Shown piece after piece: positions 8,512 to 18,868 of a stretch of DNA of 55,295 nt. Below the pieces are notes generated by a model. The model was not told where the DNA came from, made no database searches, and was given only the letters and a program-made list of their open reading frames with translations. Positions within the stretch are counted from its first letter, which is position 1. Each line of letters opens with the position of its first letter. The translations under genes and the position numbers were made by a program. The stretch is from Sphingomonas ginsenosidimutans (GTDB taxonomy: Bacteria; Pseudomonadota; Alphaproteobacteria; Sphingomonadales; Sphingomonadaceae), in NCBI RefSeq assembly GCF_002374835.1, contig NZ_NWVD01000013.1, forward strand, positions 1 through 55,295, read 5' to 3'.

Positions 8512-10104
8512 GCTAGATACAAATGACACCATCCTGCTAGATAGAAACGGCACTGCCGGTGCTGTCAGCGGATCGCCGGTGTCATAGCCTTCCTCGGCAA
8601 CGAGGACGCGCATGGTATGACGGTGCTGACGATGAGTGCTGCAGAGATCACCCGGTTCAACACGCTGATGCGGCTCGACCGCGGCGAGATCCGGATCCCG
8701 GACGCGATGGAGCTGCTGGGCCTACAGCGGCGGCAAATCTACCGGCTGCTCGATCGCCTGCGACAGGAAGGCGCTGCGGGTCTCGTGTCGCGCAAACGTG
8801 GGCGACCGAGCAATCGGCGCTACAGCGATGCCTTTCGCGCCGAGGTGGTCGCGCTGGTGCGAGAAAACTATGCCGACTTTGGGCCGACGCTCGCGCGCGA
8901 GTATCTCGCCGAGCGCCACGGCCTTGGCTTGTCTTGCGAGACGCTCCGGCAGATCATGATGGAAGCCGGGCTTTGGAAGGACCGCGCCGCCAGGCGCCCT
9001 CGCCCCTACCAGCCTCGCTACCGGCGCGACTGTCGCGGTGAGCTGGTCCAGGTCGATGGTTCGAAACACTGGTGGTTCGAGGGCCGCGGCCCGCAATGTA
9101 CGCTGCTGGTGTTCATAGACGATGCCACGAGCGAGCTGATGCACCTCGAGATGGTCGAGAGCGAGAGCACGTTCTCCTACATGCGCGCGACGCGCACGTA
9201 CCTCGAGCGGCACGGCAAGCCGGTCGCTTTTTACACGGACAAGCACAGTGCGTTCCGCAACAACACGGCCTCGGCGAATGGCGACGGCATGACCCATCTT
9301 GGACGCGCGTTGGACCGGCTGAACATCGACTTGATCTGCGCGAACTCGCCGCAAGCGAAGGGGCGCGTCGAGCGGGCCAACGCGACGCTGCAGGACCGGC
9401 TCGTCAAGGCGATGCGGCTCCACCGCATCGACACCATCGACCAAGCCAACGCCTTCCTCCCCTCCTATATGGCGCAGCACAACCAACGGTTCGCCAAGGC
9501 GCCGTTCGACCCGCGCGATCTGCACCGGCCGCTCGCCATCCACGAGAACCTCGAAGCCGAGATGGTATGGCGCGAGCAGCGCACCGTCACCGGCGCCCTC
9601 ACCCTCCACTACAACAAGGCGATGTTCATCCTGGAGCCGACCCTGGTCGCACAGGGGCTCGCGCGCAAGAAGGTGGATGTGTGCGAATATCCGGACGGCC
9701 GGCTCGAGATCCAGCACGAGGGTGAGACCCTGCCCTATCGCGTCTTCGACAAGATGCGCAGGGTGAACCAAGCGCCGGTGGTCGACAGCAAACACCTGGA
9801 CGCCGCTCTGGCGCTCGCCCATGCCATCCAGCAGGTCCAGCCGCACCACGCCAAGCGCAACAACCACGAGCCCGCGCGTACCGCTCAGCCCAGCGGGATG
9901 TTCAAGGCCCCCTCGCCCGTCCCCCCTGGGCCTAAGCTGGATCGCCGCAAACTGGGCAATCAGCGCCTGAAGCGAGGCCCTCGCCTCTCCAACGACGACC
10001 TCGTCGCGCGCGGCCTGGGCGAGTATGTCCGCCAACACATCGGATGACCGAAGGCTGTGCCTGTCGGCGCCTCAAACGCGATGGAGTTTTGAGTGCTTCT
10101 AAGC
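8512..10104 (+). mobile_element. ISNCY-type insertion sequence (boundaries tentative)
   Basis: A single-ORF insertion sequence surrounds the transposase at 8617-10047. Candidate imperfect terminal repeats start GCTAGATACAAATGAC at 8512 and, read from the other strand, GCTTAGAAGCACTC at 10104; both run into CCATC. A second copy of the left motif (GCTAGATAGAAA, 8536-8547) may be an internal transposase site. The match is weak and no target duplication was established, so the ends are only approximate. Confidence 0.45.
8617..10047 (+). CDS. ISNCY-family transposase with integrase catalytic core
   Basis: A 476-residue transposase. An N-terminal helix-turn-helix (LLGLQRRQIYRLLDRL, about residues 30-45) is followed by a second HTH region and a DDE/rve core: first Asp in ELVQVDGSKHWWFEG, second in FYTDKHSAFRN, and Glu in SPQAKGRVERAN. 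The architecture and the long basic C-terminus match elements grouped as ISNCY. Several Met codons are possible starts (8617 or 8632). It appears intact. It stands alone downstream of the arsenic operon and is probably not part of it. Confidence 0.85.
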   Translation: MTVLTMSAAEITRFNTLMRLDRGEIRIPDAMELLGLQRRQIYRLLDRLRQEGAAGLVSRKRGRPSNRRYSDAFRAEVVALVRENYADFGPTLAREYLAERHGLGLSCETLRQIMMEAGLWKDRAARRPRPYQPRYRRDCRGELVQVDGSKHWWFEGRGPQCTLLVFIDDATSELMHLEMVESESTFSYMRATRTYLERHGKPVAFYTDKHSAFRNNTASANGDGMTHLGRALDRLNIDLICANSPQAKGRVERANATLQDRLVKAMRLHRIDTIDQANAFLPSYMAQHNQRFAKAPFDPRDLHRPLAIHENLEAEMVWREQRTVTGALTLHYNKAMFILEPTLVAQGLARKKVDVCEYPDGRLEIQHEGETLPYRVFDKMRRVNQAPVVDSKHLDAALALAHAIQQVQPHHAKRNNHEPARTAQPSGMFKAPSPVPPGPKLDRRKLGNQRLKRGPRLSNDDLVARGLGEYVRQHIG

Positions 10105-10202
10105 AGACACGCGGTAAAGCCTGCACGGGAGTGCCCTGTGTCCCCTCAGCCTGGGTGGACGCTGGGCGAACCAACATGTATCTTAGGCGTTGGAGGACCA
10201 GG

Positions 10203-10376
10203 ATGCGCGTGAATACCAGCACTTCGATGCGTTTGGCCCGCCGGGTCAAAAGCAGGTACGGCACATGGCAGGCCGTGCGACAGGCGTCGCGCGTCGAGAA
10301 CGGCGTGTACGTCGTGAGCGCTAACGCGGCCACCGATAGCGACAAGCAGGACGGCTCAATTCCCGTCACGGCATAA
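10203..10376 (+). CDS. Small basic protein of unknown function
   Basis: A 57-residue ORF whose ATG follows a strong ribosome site (GGAGG at 10192-10196, 6-nt spacing). The product starts MRVNTSTSMRLARRVKSRYG and is rich in Arg and Ser with no membrane segment. Its stop lies 5 nt before the start of the next gene, so the two are probably translated together. No family is recognised. Confidence 0.5.
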   Translation: MRVNTSTSMRLARRVKSRYGTWQAVRQASRVENGVYVVSANAATDSDKQDGSIPVTA

Positions 10377-10381
10377 CCGGC

Positions 10382-11155
10382 TTGGCCTTCAGCTACTCGC
10401 TTTTTCTCGTTCTGCTGCTGATCTTCCCGGGCCTGTGCTTCTGGGCTGGCTGGCGTGCCGGCGAACGAACCGACTTCCTGAGCCCGTCGCCGGATCGACC
10501 GAACTCCACCCTTACGCTGTTCATGGTGGTCTTCGGCACCATTGTAGGACATCTGCTAGGAACGGGCTTCTTCGCTCTGCAAACGGCCTGGTGTCAGACA
10601 ACCGGCTTCTGTGTCGGTGTCGGCTTCGACCCCAACATATACCGCGCCTTGTTGCGGGGTGCTTCCGATGCTCGAGGCGCGACAGACTTTGCATTGGAAG
10701 CATGGCTATTGGCGATGCTCCTCATCGGCGTGGTGACAGGCGTCGTCGCCCAGTGGCTCGTGCAGCGCGACGCCGTGAGTGGCAAGACGGACCCCATCGC
10801 GTTCGGATGGCTCAACCCCGCCGTGCAGGCGGTCAAAAAAGGCGACTCCTTCGTCGTCGCCTATGTGCTTACCAAGACCAGCCACGACGGCTTCATCGTG
10901 GCTTATGAGGGCACGGTTCAGCAGCTCGCGCTCGACGAAGACCAGTCGATCAAGCTGGTCATCCTCAACGACGTCGACCGTTTCCTGGTCAAAATTTCTG
11001 AGAGCGGCCTAGACCGGGTCGACACAAGCTCGACGCCGATCACCCAATTGCAGGTGACAGCGGCCGAGATTGCAAATGTGGCACTGGAGGTCGTGCAGGC
11101 GCCAGCTGCGGATGTTGAGGCCGTCGCACAAGAGGACGCGGCTGAACGGAGCTGA
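10382..11155 (+). CDS. Membrane protein of unknown function with cytoplasmic C-terminal domain
   Basis: A 257-residue product from a TTG start, close behind the small ORF. It has an N-terminal helix (LFLVLLLIFPGLCFWAGW), two further hydrophobic segments around residues 45-68 and 105-125, and a soluble C-terminal half with a beta-rich region (SFVVAYVLTKTSHDGFIVAYEGTVQQL) ending in an acidic tail. The N-terminal Pro-Gly helix followed by a soluble domain resembles several uncharacterised membrane families such as DUF6338, but I cannot assign it. It may have come with the preceding mobile element. Confidence 0.6.
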   Translation: MAFSYSLFLVLLLIFPGLCFWAGWRAGERTDFLSPSPDRPNSTLTLFMVVFGTIVGHLLGTGFFALQTAWCQTTGFCVGVGFDPNIYRALLRGASDARGATDFALEAWLLAMLLIGVVTGVVAQWLVQRDAVSGKTDPIAFGWLNPAVQAVKKGDSFVVAYVLTKTSHDGFIVAYEGTVQQLALDEDQSIKLVILNDVDRFLVKISESGLDRVDTSSTPITQLQVTAAEIANVALEVVQAPAADVEAVAQEDAAERS

Positions 11156-11284
11156 CCAGCCTCACGGTCAGCCGAACCGCGCTGGCCAAACCCGTCTCGA
11201 AAAGGATGCTGAAACGGGAAAGCTTGCGGCTTCTCAGAAGCCTCGTTTACTTAACCCCGAAGTCGATCGCCAGCGCCTCTCGCT

Positions 11285-12610
11285 CTATCTCGGAAGCCGT
11301 ATGGTGACACCAAAGGCCCACTCGGATCGGGACAGAAGGGCATCGCCGCCATGACCAACGGCGATGGCGCGAACCAGAGCAAGGCCCAGCCCATGTCCAT
11401 CGGTGGTGCGTGACGCCTCGGCGCGGGCGAAACGCTGAAACAGGCGTTTGGCATCAACAGGAGGAACGCCCGGACCATTGTCCTCCAGTGTCACTTCAAT
11501 CGCATCATGCGACACCTTGGCGGAGAGCTTCGCGGCGGTGCCGGCCGGCGTATGCCGCAACGTATTCTCCAGAAGGTTCGACAATGCCTGCGCGAGCAGG
11601 CGCCGGTCGCCCTCGATATGCAGTCCGGGCATGACGTCGATCGTCAGCGTATGGCCGGCAGCCTCAAAGTCGGGACGATAAGTTTCGGCCATGTCCTCCA
11701 GCAGCGCCGACAGATCGACCGCTCCCAACGCTCGACGTTCAGCCAACCCTTCGACCTCGGCGATGCGCAGCAGCGCGGCGAATATCTCCAGCAGATCGTC
11801 GGCCTGCCGCCGTGCCGCCTCGATCGCGTCTTTGTCCCCGGTCGCGGCGCGATCAAGCTGGTTGCACAGGCGGGTAAGGGGGGTGCGCAGGTCGTGCGCC
11901 ACGTCGGTCGACACCTGCCGCAGATTATCCATCAACGCGGCGATGCGGTCGAGCATCCGGTTGAGCGTGGCGGCGAGGCGATCGAACTCGCTGTCCGACC
12001 CGTCGCGCGGCACCCGCTGCGTCAGGTCGCCGGCGATGATCGCCTGCGCCGTGGCATCGATGCGCGACAGGCGACGCCGGGTTAGCCATCCGACCAGCAC
12101 GGCTGCGCCGATTCCCAGCGCCAGCATCGCCGCAAGCGCGGTGGCGAACAGCGACGCCAGTGTCCGGTCGATCGCGGCAAGGTCACGTCGATCAGCGACG
12201 ACGACGAGCATCCCACCGGGCAGCGGTGTCGCAAGCGCCTGACCGACGCCGGTCACGTTGCCACGTCGGAAGCCGAAATGCTCCTGATAGCCTGGCTCGA
12301 CCGGCGTCAGCGGCGTGATCGTCGCTGCGATCGGCCGCCCGGCGCGGTCAACGAGCAGATAATCAAGGCTCGCTTCGTTGCGCGCATCCTCGCGTAGGTG
12401 GATTGCCTCGGACACCGCCGCCAGACCACCTTCGCGCGCTTCTGCGACGAGCGCGCGGGTCTCCACCGCGACCCGATGGTCCAGTTGCTCCTCCAGTGCC
12501 TCGTGCGTCACTTCATAGGCGACGGCACCGATCGCCAGCGTCGCGGCGCTGAACGCCAGCGCGACAAGCACAACGATGCCGAAGGTCGAGCGCCACAGGC
12601 GGGTGAGCAT
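11285..12610 (-). CDS. Sensor histidine kinase of an RND efflux operon
   Basis: A 441-residue kinase: TM1 (residues 8-32), a periplasmic sensor domain to about 150, TM2 (about 153-176), HAMP (177-230), HisKA with His239 in VAHDLRTPLTRL, and an HATPase domain with NLLENTLRH, DNGPGVP and GHGLGLALVRAIA. The ATG follows directly on the TAG of the response regulator gene, so both are translated from one message. As last gene of the adaptor-pump-outer membrane factor operon, it probably senses the pump's substrate, perhaps a metal such as copper or silver. The sensor domain has no obvious Cys or His cluster, so the ligand cannot be named. Confidence 0.88.
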   Translation of the reverse strand: MLTRLWRSTFGIVVLVALAFSAATLAIGAVAYEVTHEALEEQLDHRVAVETRALVAEAREGGLAAVSEAIHLREDARNEASLDYLLVDRAGRPIAATITPLTPVEPGYQEHFGFRRGNVTGVGQALATPLPGGMLVVVADRRDLAAIDRTLASLFATALAAMLALGIGAAVLVGWLTRRRLSRIDATAQAIIAGDLTQRVPRDGSDSEFDRLAATLNRMLDRIAALMDNLRQVSTDVAHDLRTPLTRLCNQLDRAATGDKDAIEAARRQADDLLEIFAALLRIAEVEGLAERRALGAVDLSALLEDMAETYRPDFEAAGHTLTIDVMPGLHIEGDRRLLAQALSNLLENTLRHTPAGTAAKLSAKVSHDAIEVTLEDNGPGVPPVDAKRLFQRFARAEASRTTDGHGLGLALVRAIAVGHGGDALLSRSEWAFGVTIRLPR

Positions 12611-13288
12611 CTACTCGCCCCGGATCATGTAGCCAGCACCTCGCACCGTCTCGATCGCATCGGCGTCGAAGCCGGCGTTGAGCTTGGAGCGCAGCCGGCT
12701 CAGATGCGTCTCGACGATGTTGGTCTTCGGGTCGAAGTCGAAATCCCACACCCGCTCCAGCAGCATGGTGCGCGTCATCACCCGGCGCGGATTGCGCATC
12801 AGCTCGGCGAGCAGCGCGAACTCGCGCGGTTGCAGGGTGACGCGTCGGCCGTCGCGCTCGACGGTGCGGCGATGCAGATCGAGGACGATATCGCCGACCC
12901 GCAGCAGATGCGCGTCATCGCCGCGTGGTGCCGGCCGGCGCGCCAGCGCATTGAGGCGGGCGGCCAGTTCGGAGAAGGCGAAGGGCTTTACCAGATAGTC
13001 GTCGGCCCCGCCCTCCAGCCCCTCGACGCGATCGGCAATCCCGCCGACCGCGGTCAGCATCAGAACCGGCGTCGCATCGCCCGCCGCGCGCAACGCCTTC
13101 ACCAGCGCCAGCCCGTCGAGGCCGGGCAGCATCCGGTCGACCACGATCGCGTCGAACCCCCCGCCGGTCGCCTGGAACAGCCCGTCGCGGCCATCCTCGC
13201 TGACCGCGACCTGATGCCCGGCCTGGCCCAGTCCCTGCGCGACGAAGGCGCGGGTGTCGCTATCATCCTCGACGATCAATATCCGCAT
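12611..13288 (-). CDS. OmpR-type response regulator of the RND operon
   Basis: A 225-residue regulator with a receiver domain (acidic pair Asp8/Asp9, phospho-acceptor Asp51 in IVVDRMLPG, Lys in LVKPF) and a C-terminal winged helix (TMLLERVWDFDFDPKTNIVETHLSRLRSK). The start MRILIVEDD at 13288 is chosen because it begins exactly at the receiver domain; the open frame upstream lies inside the outer-membrane factor gene. It is 7 nt downstream of that gene and abuts the kinase. It is a close paralogue of the regulator at 27282-27956. Confidence 0.9.
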   Translation of the reverse strand: MRILIVEDDSDTRAFVAQGLGQAGHQVAVSEDGRDGLFQATGGGFDAIVVDRMLPGLDGLALVKALRAAGDATPVLMLTAVGGIADRVEGLEGGADDYLVKPFAFSELAARLNALARRPAPRGDDAHLLRVGDIVLDLHRRTVERDGRRVTLQPREFALLAELMRNPRRVMTRTMLLERVWDFDFDPKTNIVETHLSRLRSKLNAGFDADAIETVRGAGYMIRGE

Positions 13289-13295
13289 TGCCCAA

Positions 13296-14672
13296 TTATC
13301 GCGTAGCGGCGTCGGTTCGCCAACCGCCGCCCAAGGCGCGGAACAGAGCGACCTCGTTCTGCGACACCGCCAGATCGGACTGGACCTGTTGGAGGGTCGC
13401 CGATGCGATCGCGCGCTGGGCATCGACTTGGAGCAGGCCGGGCGCGTCGCCAAGGCGGACGCGGGCACCTGCGCGGCGCGCATAGGCCTGCGCCTCGCGC
13501 GAGGCGGTCGCCAGATCGCGGTTGCGACGGGTTTCGGCATCGTAGGTCGCCAAGGCCGTCTCGACCTCGCGCAGTGACCGCAGCACCGCCACGTCCCACC
13601 CGGCCAGCGCCGCGCGCTCGGTCGCGCGGGCCTGTTCGAGACGTGCGCGTGCCGGTGCCTGGTTGGGAAAGGCCCAGCTGACGAGCGGCGTCACCGCCGC
13701 ACTGATCCCGCCGGACAGCAACCCGACAGCCCCGCCCAGATTGACCCGTGGATAGAGGTCCGCGCGTGCCACGCCGATCCGTGCGGCCGCGGCGGCAAGG
13801 CGGCGCTCTGCTTCGCGCACGTCGGGACGGCGTAGCAGCAGCGCGGTGCCGTCGCCGACCGGTGCCGCCCCGCGCAGACGGGGCGCGGCGGTGCAGGCGA
13901 AGCGGTAGGCGCGCGCTTCGGCGGGCGGGCGCCCCTGCAGCGTCGCGAGCCGGTACAGCGCATTGGCGCGCTGCGCCTCGAACGGGGCGATGGCGGCACG
14001 AGTGGCAGCGGCGATCGTCGCGACCTGCGAGACTTCCAGCGGCGACACCTCGCCGGCACGCAACTGCTCGCGCACGAGAGCGAGCGAACGGTCCTGCGCC
14101 GCAGCGACCTCGCGCGCGGTGGCGATGGCGCGGGTCGATCCGCACAGGTCGACATAGGCCAGCACGGTATCGGCAACGACCGCAACGCGCAGTCCGTCGA
14201 CGACGGCCACTTGCGCCTCGGTATCAGCGCCCGCCGCGGTCGCGGCCGAGCGAAGCCGGCCGAACAGGTCGAGGTCCCAGCTCGCGGTTGCGGCGATATC
14301 GTAATCCGTCGTGGGCACATTGCCCGACGCACTCGGTTGTCCGGCGGGATTGTCGATGCCCAGCGCGCTCTCGATCGTCGTCTGCGGCAACCGCGCTGCC
14401 CGTGCCTGTCGCAATGCCGCGCGTGCGCCGTCGAGATTGGCATAGGCGACGCGCAGATCGGCGTTGGCGGCGAGGGCCGATAGGACCAGTCCGTCGAGGA
14501 CTGGATCGTCGTAGAGCCGCCACCAGTCATCCGGCACCGGCGCGATCGACGCGACGGGAAGTCGGGCGAACTCGCCCGTCGCGCTGGGTGGGGCGATCGT
14601 CGGCGGAGGTGCGGGCACGCTCATGCACGCGGAGGCGAGCAGCGCGACGGCGGGGACGAGGCGACGGATCAT
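13296..14672 (-). CDS. Outer-membrane efflux lipoprotein (NodT/CusC family)
   Basis: A 458-residue outer-membrane factor that should form the trimeric exit duct for the RND pump encoded just upstream. It has a lipoprotein signal (LLASACMS, acylated Cys16), then DDWWRLYDDPVLDGLVLSAL, a standard NodT-family beginning, and the long alternating helices of the tunnel domain. RRPDVREAERRLAAAAARIGVARADLYPR and the repeat LRSLREVETALATYDAE mark the two OEP repeats. Its ATG overlaps the pump stop (ATGA), confirming one transcript. Confidence 0.9.
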   Translation of the reverse strand: MIRRLVPAVALLASACMSVPAPPPTIAPPSATGEFARLPVASIAPVPDDWWRLYDDPVLDGLVLSALAANADLRVAYANLDGARAALRQARAARLPQTTIESALGIDNPAGQPSASGNVPTTDYDIAATASWDLDLFGRLRSAATAAGADTEAQVAVVDGLRVAVVADTVLAYVDLCGSTRAIATAREVAAAQDRSLALVREQLRAGEVSPLEVSQVATIAAATRAAIAPFEAQRANALYRLATLQGRPPAEARAYRFACTAAPRLRGAAPVGDGTALLLRRPDVREAERRLAAAAARIGVARADLYPRVNLGGAVGLLSGGISAAVTPLVSWAFPNQAPARARLEQARATERAALAGWDVAVLRSLREVETALATYDAETRRNRDLATASREAQAYARRAGARVRLGDAPGLLQVDAQRAIASATLQQVQSDLAVSQNEVALFRALGGGWRTDAATR

Positions 14673-17600
14673 GCCAGCGCCTCCTTGTGTGCGGCAGCAG
14701 GCGGCACGGCGCGTTTCTCGCCATAGCGAGCGTAGAGCGCGGGCAGCAGCAGCAGGTTGAGCGCGGTCGACGAGATGAGACCGCCGAGGATCACGATCGC
14801 CATCGGATGCTCGATCTCGTGCCCCGGCGCGTTGCCCGCGACGATCAGCGGCACCAGCGCGAGGCCGGCACAGGCGGCGGTCATCAGGATCGGCACCAGT
14901 CGCTCCTCCGCGCCGCGCAGCACCAGTTCGCGGCCGAAGGTCATGCCCTCATGGCGTTCGAGATGCTGATAGTGCGACAGCAGCATGATGCCGTTGCGCG
15001 CGGCGATGCCGATGACGGTGACGAAGCCGACCAGCGAGCCGAGCGACAGCACCCCGCCGGTGAGCGCGACCGCGACCACGCCCCCGACCAGCGCGAACGG
15101 CAGGCTGACGGCGACCAGCGCGGTGATCCGGCGCGAGCGGAACTCCATCCACACCAGCAGCAGGATGCCGACGAGGCACAGCGCGCCGATGCTCCACAAC
15201 CGGCTGCGCGATTCCTTCAGCGCGGCATATTCGCCCAGCACCTGCGGGTGATAGCCGGTCGCGAACGGCACCTTCGCGACCGCGGCGTCGACCGCCTGCG
15301 CGACGGTGCCGAGATCCGCGCCCGCGACGTTCATCGTCACGTCGAGGCGGCGCTGGCCGTTCTCGCGCTTCACCTCGTTGGGAGCGGGCGCGATCTCGAT
15401 ATCGGCGATGTCTCCGAGCCGCACCGGCGCGCCGGTGACGGGTGCCTGGATCATCAGGTCGCGAAGCGCATGGACGCTGTTCCGCACCGCCGGCTCACCC
15501 CAAACCGCGACGTCAAACGCGCGCTGGTCGCGGTAGATTTCGCCGACCTTGGCCTGCGCCACTAAGACCTGCGCCTGCCGGCGGACCTCGCCCGCGGTCA
15601 GCCCGAGCCGGGCCAGTTCGCCGGCGCGCGGGCGGATGCGGATTTGCGGGACCAGCACCTGGCTCTCCAGCTTCAGGTCGGACACGCCCTGAATACCGCC
15701 GATCGCGTCCCGAACACGCGCGCCGGCCGCGCGCAGCTCCGCCTGGTCAGGGCCGTAGATGCGGACGACGATGGTCGCGCCGGCACCAGTCAGCACCTCC
15801 TTGATCCGCTCGCGCAGATAGGTCAGCACATCGCGGTAGAGGCCGGGATAGCCCTCGACCACCTCCTTGATCCGCTTCACCGACGCATCGTAATCGGCAT
15901 TCTCATCCAGGCTGATCCAGAGTTCGGTGAAGTTGGGACCGACCACCTCGTCGGCCTGCTCGGCGCGACCGATATGCGCGCCGAAGTTGCGCACACCGGG
16001 GATGCTGCGCAGCTCCTTCGACGCGCGGATCGTAATCCGGTCCATCGCCTCGATCGACGTGCCCGGCTTCTCGACGAAGTGCATCAGGAAGTCGGTTTCG
16101 CGGAAGTCGGGAAGGAACTGGTCCTTGAAGGTCGCATAGCCGACCCCCGCCAGCAGCAGCCCGCCCGCAACGATCCCGACCGCCAGCGCCGGCCTTCCCA
16201 CCACGCACGGCAGGAAGCCGACATAGCGACGCTTCAATCCGGCGACGAAGCGGGTGTCGCGCTCCTCGGTAAGCGGCGCGTTCGGCAGGAGCAGCAGGCA
16301 CATCGCCGGCGTGACGGTCAGCGCGACCAGCAGCGACATGCCGATCGCCAGCACATAGGCGATGGCGAGGGGCTGGAAGAAGGTGCCGGCTACCCCGCCG
16401 AGGAAGAAGATCGGCACGAACACCAGCATCACGATCAGCGAGGCGAACACGACCGCCGAGCGCACCTCCAGCGACGCGGCCAGCACCACCGCGAACGCGG
16501 GCTTCGGATCGGCCGCCTCGCGGTTCAGCCGCAGGCGACGGGCGATATTCTCCACGTCGATGATCGCGTCATCGACCACCTCGCCCAGCGCGATGACGAG
16601 GCCGGCAATAATCATCACGTTGATCGTCGCGCCCGACCAGAGCAGCATCATGCCGGCGCCGAGCAGCGACAGCGGGATCGCGACGAGGCTGATCGTCGCC
16701 TGCCGCCAGTCGCGGGTGAACAGGAACAGCACCGCCGCCACCAGCGCGCAGCCGATCATCAGCGCACGGGTGAGATTGTCGATCGATCGTTCGATGAAGG
16801 TCGCCGGCCGGAAGATCGTCGTGTCGACCTTCGCGTCCTTCAAACCGGGCTTCAGGTCGGCGAACGCCGCTTCGACCGCGCGGGTCAGCTCCAGGGTGTT
16901 GGCGGTCGGCTGCTTCTCGACGATCAGCATGATGCCGGGACCGTCGTCGATGATGGCGTTGCCGATCGGCGCGTTGAAGCCGTCGACCACGCGCGCGACG
17001 TCGCCGATCCTGACCGGTGCTTCGCCTGCCTGCTTGACGATCGCTTGGCTGAGGTCAGCCGCCGTCTGGACGGTGCCCGCCTGCTGGACCGCAAGCCGCT
17101 GGTTGGGCGTGTCGACGAACCCGCCGCCCCCGACCAGAACCGCGTCGCCCGCCGCGGCGCGTACTTCCGCCAGCGTCACGCCGGAAGCGCGCAGACGATC
17201 GGGATCGACCAGCACCTGCAATTGCCGGTCGCGCTGGCCCCAGACCGCGACGTTGGCGACGCCGGGGACCGCCATCAGCCGTGGCCGGATCGTCCAGCGC
17301 ACCAATTCGGACAACTGCATCTGGTCGAGCTTCGTCGACGACAGCCCGACCTTCATCGCGCGACTGGTGGAGGAAAGCGGCGGCATCAGCACCGGTTGAC
17401 GCGCCGCGAGCGGCAGGCGCGGCTGCACCTGCGCGATCCGCTCTCCGACCATCTGGCGGGCGCGGATCACGTCGGACCCGCGCTCGAACAGGATCTGCAC
17501 CGACGACAGGCCCAGCACCGATTTGGAGCGCAGCGTCATCAGGCCGGGAACGCCGTTGACCGCGGTCTCGATCGGCACCGTGACCAGGCTTTCGACCTCC

Positions 17601-17776
17601 TCGGTCGACAGCCCCGGGGCCTCGGTCTGGATTTCCACCATCGGCGGTGCGAACTCGGGGAACACGTCGAGCGGCACGTCGCGCCCGGCGCGGACCCCGA
17701 GCACCACCAGCAGCGCGGCGAGCGCGAGAACGAGGACGCGCTGCGCCAGCGCGAAATGGACGAGCCGGCCAAGCAT
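14669..17776 (-). CDS. Heavy-metal-type RND efflux pump (CusA/CzcA-like)
   Basis: A 1,035-residue inner-membrane pump starting [19 protein letters not shown]. It has twelve membrane helices, two large periplasmic porter loops, and TM4 with the paired acidic residues in [19 protein letters not shown]. Length and signature place it in the HME group rather than the drug-exporting HAE group, although this branch lacks the DFGxxVDG form seen in the truncated czcA at 246-2592. The ATG at 17776 overlaps the adaptor stop (TGATG). The operon order adaptor-pump-outer membrane factor-regulator-kinase suggests self-regulated metal or cation efflux; the substrate is unknown. Confidence 0.9.
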   Translation of the reverse strand: MLGRLVHFALAQRVLVLALAALLVVLGVRAGRDVPLDVFPEFAPPMVEIQTEAPGLSTEEVESLVTVPIETAVNGVPGLMTLRSKSVLGLSSVQILFERGSDVIRARQMVGERIAQVQPRLPLAARQPVLMPPLSSTSRAMKVGLSSTKLDQMQLSELVRWTIRPRLMAVPGVANVAVWGQRDRQLQVLVDPDRLRASGVTLAEVRAAAGDAVLVGGGGFVDTPNQRLAVQQAGTVQTAADLSQAIVKQAGEAPVRIGDVARVVDGFNAPIGNAIIDDGPGIMLIVEKQPTANTLELTRAVEAAFADLKPGLKDAKVDTTIFRPATFIERSIDNLTRALMIGCALVAAVLFLFTRDWRQATISLVAIPLSLLGAGMMLLWSGATINVMIIAGLVIALGEVVDDAIIDVENIARRLRLNREAADPKPAFAVVLAASLEVRSAVVFASLIVMLVFVPIFFLGGVAGTFFQPLAIAYVLAIGMSLLVALTVTPAMCLLLLPNAPLTEERDTRFVAGLKRRYVGFLPCVVGRPALAVGIVAGGLLLAGVGYATFKDQFLPDFRETDFLMHFVEKPGTSIEAMDRITIRASKELRSIPGVRNFGAHIGRAEQADEVVGPNFTELWISLDENADYDASVKRIKEVVEGYPGLYRDVLTYLRERIKEVLTGAGATIVVRIYGPDQAELRAAGARVRDAIGGIQGVSDLKLESQVLVPQIRIRPRAGELARLGLTAGEVRRQAQVLVAQAKVGEIYRDQRAFDVAVWGEPAVRNSVHALRDLMIQAPVTGAPVRLGDIADIEIAPAPNEVKRENGQRRLDVTMNVAGADLGTVAQAVDAAVAKVPFATGYHPQVLGEYAALKESRSRLWSIGALCLVGILLLVWMEFRSRRITALVAVSLPFALVGGVVAVALTGGVLSLGSLVGFVTVIGIAARNGIMLLSHYQHLERHEGMTFGRELVLRGAEERLVPILMTAACAGLALVPLIVAGNAPGHEIEHPMAIVILGGLISSTALNLLLLPALYARYGEKRAVPPAAAHKEALA

Positions 17777-18753
17777 CAGTGCGCCGCCCCGAACTCGGTA
17801 CCGAACAGCTCCGCCGCGCCATCGGTCACGACCTGCGCGCCGACGGACAGCCCGCGCGCGAGCAGCGCCCGTCCGCCGCTTTCCGATGCCACCTCGACCC
17901 GCTGGCGGACGAAGGTGTCGGGCGCGGTCTTCTGATAGACCCACTCGCCGCCATGAATGTCACGCAGGATCGCGGCGGACGGGACCGACAGCCCCTCGGT
18001 CTGCCCGGCGAGCGGCAGGTCGACCGACACGCGCTGACCGACCCGGAAAGCCCGGTCGCGATTGTCGACGGCGTAATACAGGTCGACGGTGCCCGCGACG
18101 GTGTTGGCGGATGGCGGCGCCTGCACCGGACGGGCGCTGCGTGGCAGGCCGGCGTCGCCGAGCGTGCGGACCGTCGCGGCGGCCTCACGGCGCACATTCC
18201 CCATGTCGCTGCCGAACACCGACGCGCGGACCCACAGCACCGCTTGCGACCCGAGCGAGGCGACCGCAGGCCCAAGCAAGCGGCGCTGCTGACGTGCCGC
18301 GCCCAGCGCTGCCTGTGCTGCTGCCAATGCCGCCGCAGCTTCGTCACGCGCGCGCACGCTGCCCGCTTCCTCGCGCACCAGGCTCGCGGCGCGATCGAGC
18401 GCGATCCGGGCGAGGCGGGCCTGCGCCGATGCGCGCGCCAGTTCGGCATCGGCCGCGGCCTGCTGGCTGCCGATTTGCTGGAGGTTGGTCGTCGAATTGA
18501 CCGGCACGCCGTTGGCGCTGATCGGCGGGACCACGATTTCACCGGCCACCTCGCGCGTTGCGGTGGCCGATCCTCCGCCGACACGCACCAAGCCGATGCC
18601 CAGGCGACGTTGCGCCTCGGGCGTCAGCGTCAGCTTCAGCAGCTCGCTTTCGTGCGCGATCGTCTCGGCATGGGCGGGCGGTGCGGAGGGCTTCGCAGTC
18701 TTCTCGCCGCAACCGGCAAGCAGGATCGGGATCAGAAGAAAAGTCTGGCGCAT
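17776..18753 (-). CDS. RND periplasmic adaptor lipoprotein
   Basis: A 325-residue membrane-fusion protein with a lipobox (LLAGC, Cys15). It has an alpha-helical hairpin rich in Ala (about residues 90-150) and C-terminal beta domains with VPSAAILRDIHGGEWVYQK, typical of CusB/CzcB-like adaptors. It bridges the pump at 14669-17776 to the outer-membrane duct. It is short for the family and lacks an N-terminal Met/His-rich metal domain. It is the first gene of the operon; TATAGT about 45 nt upstream is a possible -10 but no matching -35 stands out. Confidence 0.87.
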   Translation of the reverse strand: MRQTFLLIPILLAGCGEKTAKPSAPPAHAETIAHESELLKLTLTPEAQRRLGIGLVRVGGGSATATREVAGEIVVPPISANGVPVNSTTNLQQIGSQQAAADAELARASAQARLARIALDRAASLVREEAGSVRARDEAAAALAAAQAALGAARQQRRLLGPAVASLGSQAVLWVRASVFGSDMGNVRREAAATVRTLGDAGLPRSARPVQAPPSANTVAGTVDLYYAVDNRDRAFRVGQRVSVDLPLAGQTEGLSVPSAAILRDIHGGEWVYQKTAPDTFVRQRVEVASESGGRALLARGLSVGAQVVTDGAAELFGTEFGAAH

Positions 18754-18868
18754 CGTGACGGCTTAGTCACGAAAGCATGGGCGCTGCTGGAGGCGACTAT
18801 ACAAAGTCCCAATGAAGCGGCCCCCCGCTCTGGTTGCAGACGAGGGGTCCCGAGGTCACCCCCGACTT

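Noticed and set aside
8722..10038. 438-codon minus-strand frame opposite the ISNCY transposase
   Set aside because: The plus-strand frame has all DDE motifs; the opposite frame has no recognisable domain.
11156..11284. Short frame between the unknown membrane gene and the kinase gene
   Set aside because: No ribosome site and no protein-like composition; treated as intergenic.
15644..17935. 763-codon plus-strand open frame opposite the RND pump
   Set aside because: The translation is His/Arg/Asp repeats typical of antisense frames in high-GC DNA; the minus-strand pump is full-length and unmistakable.
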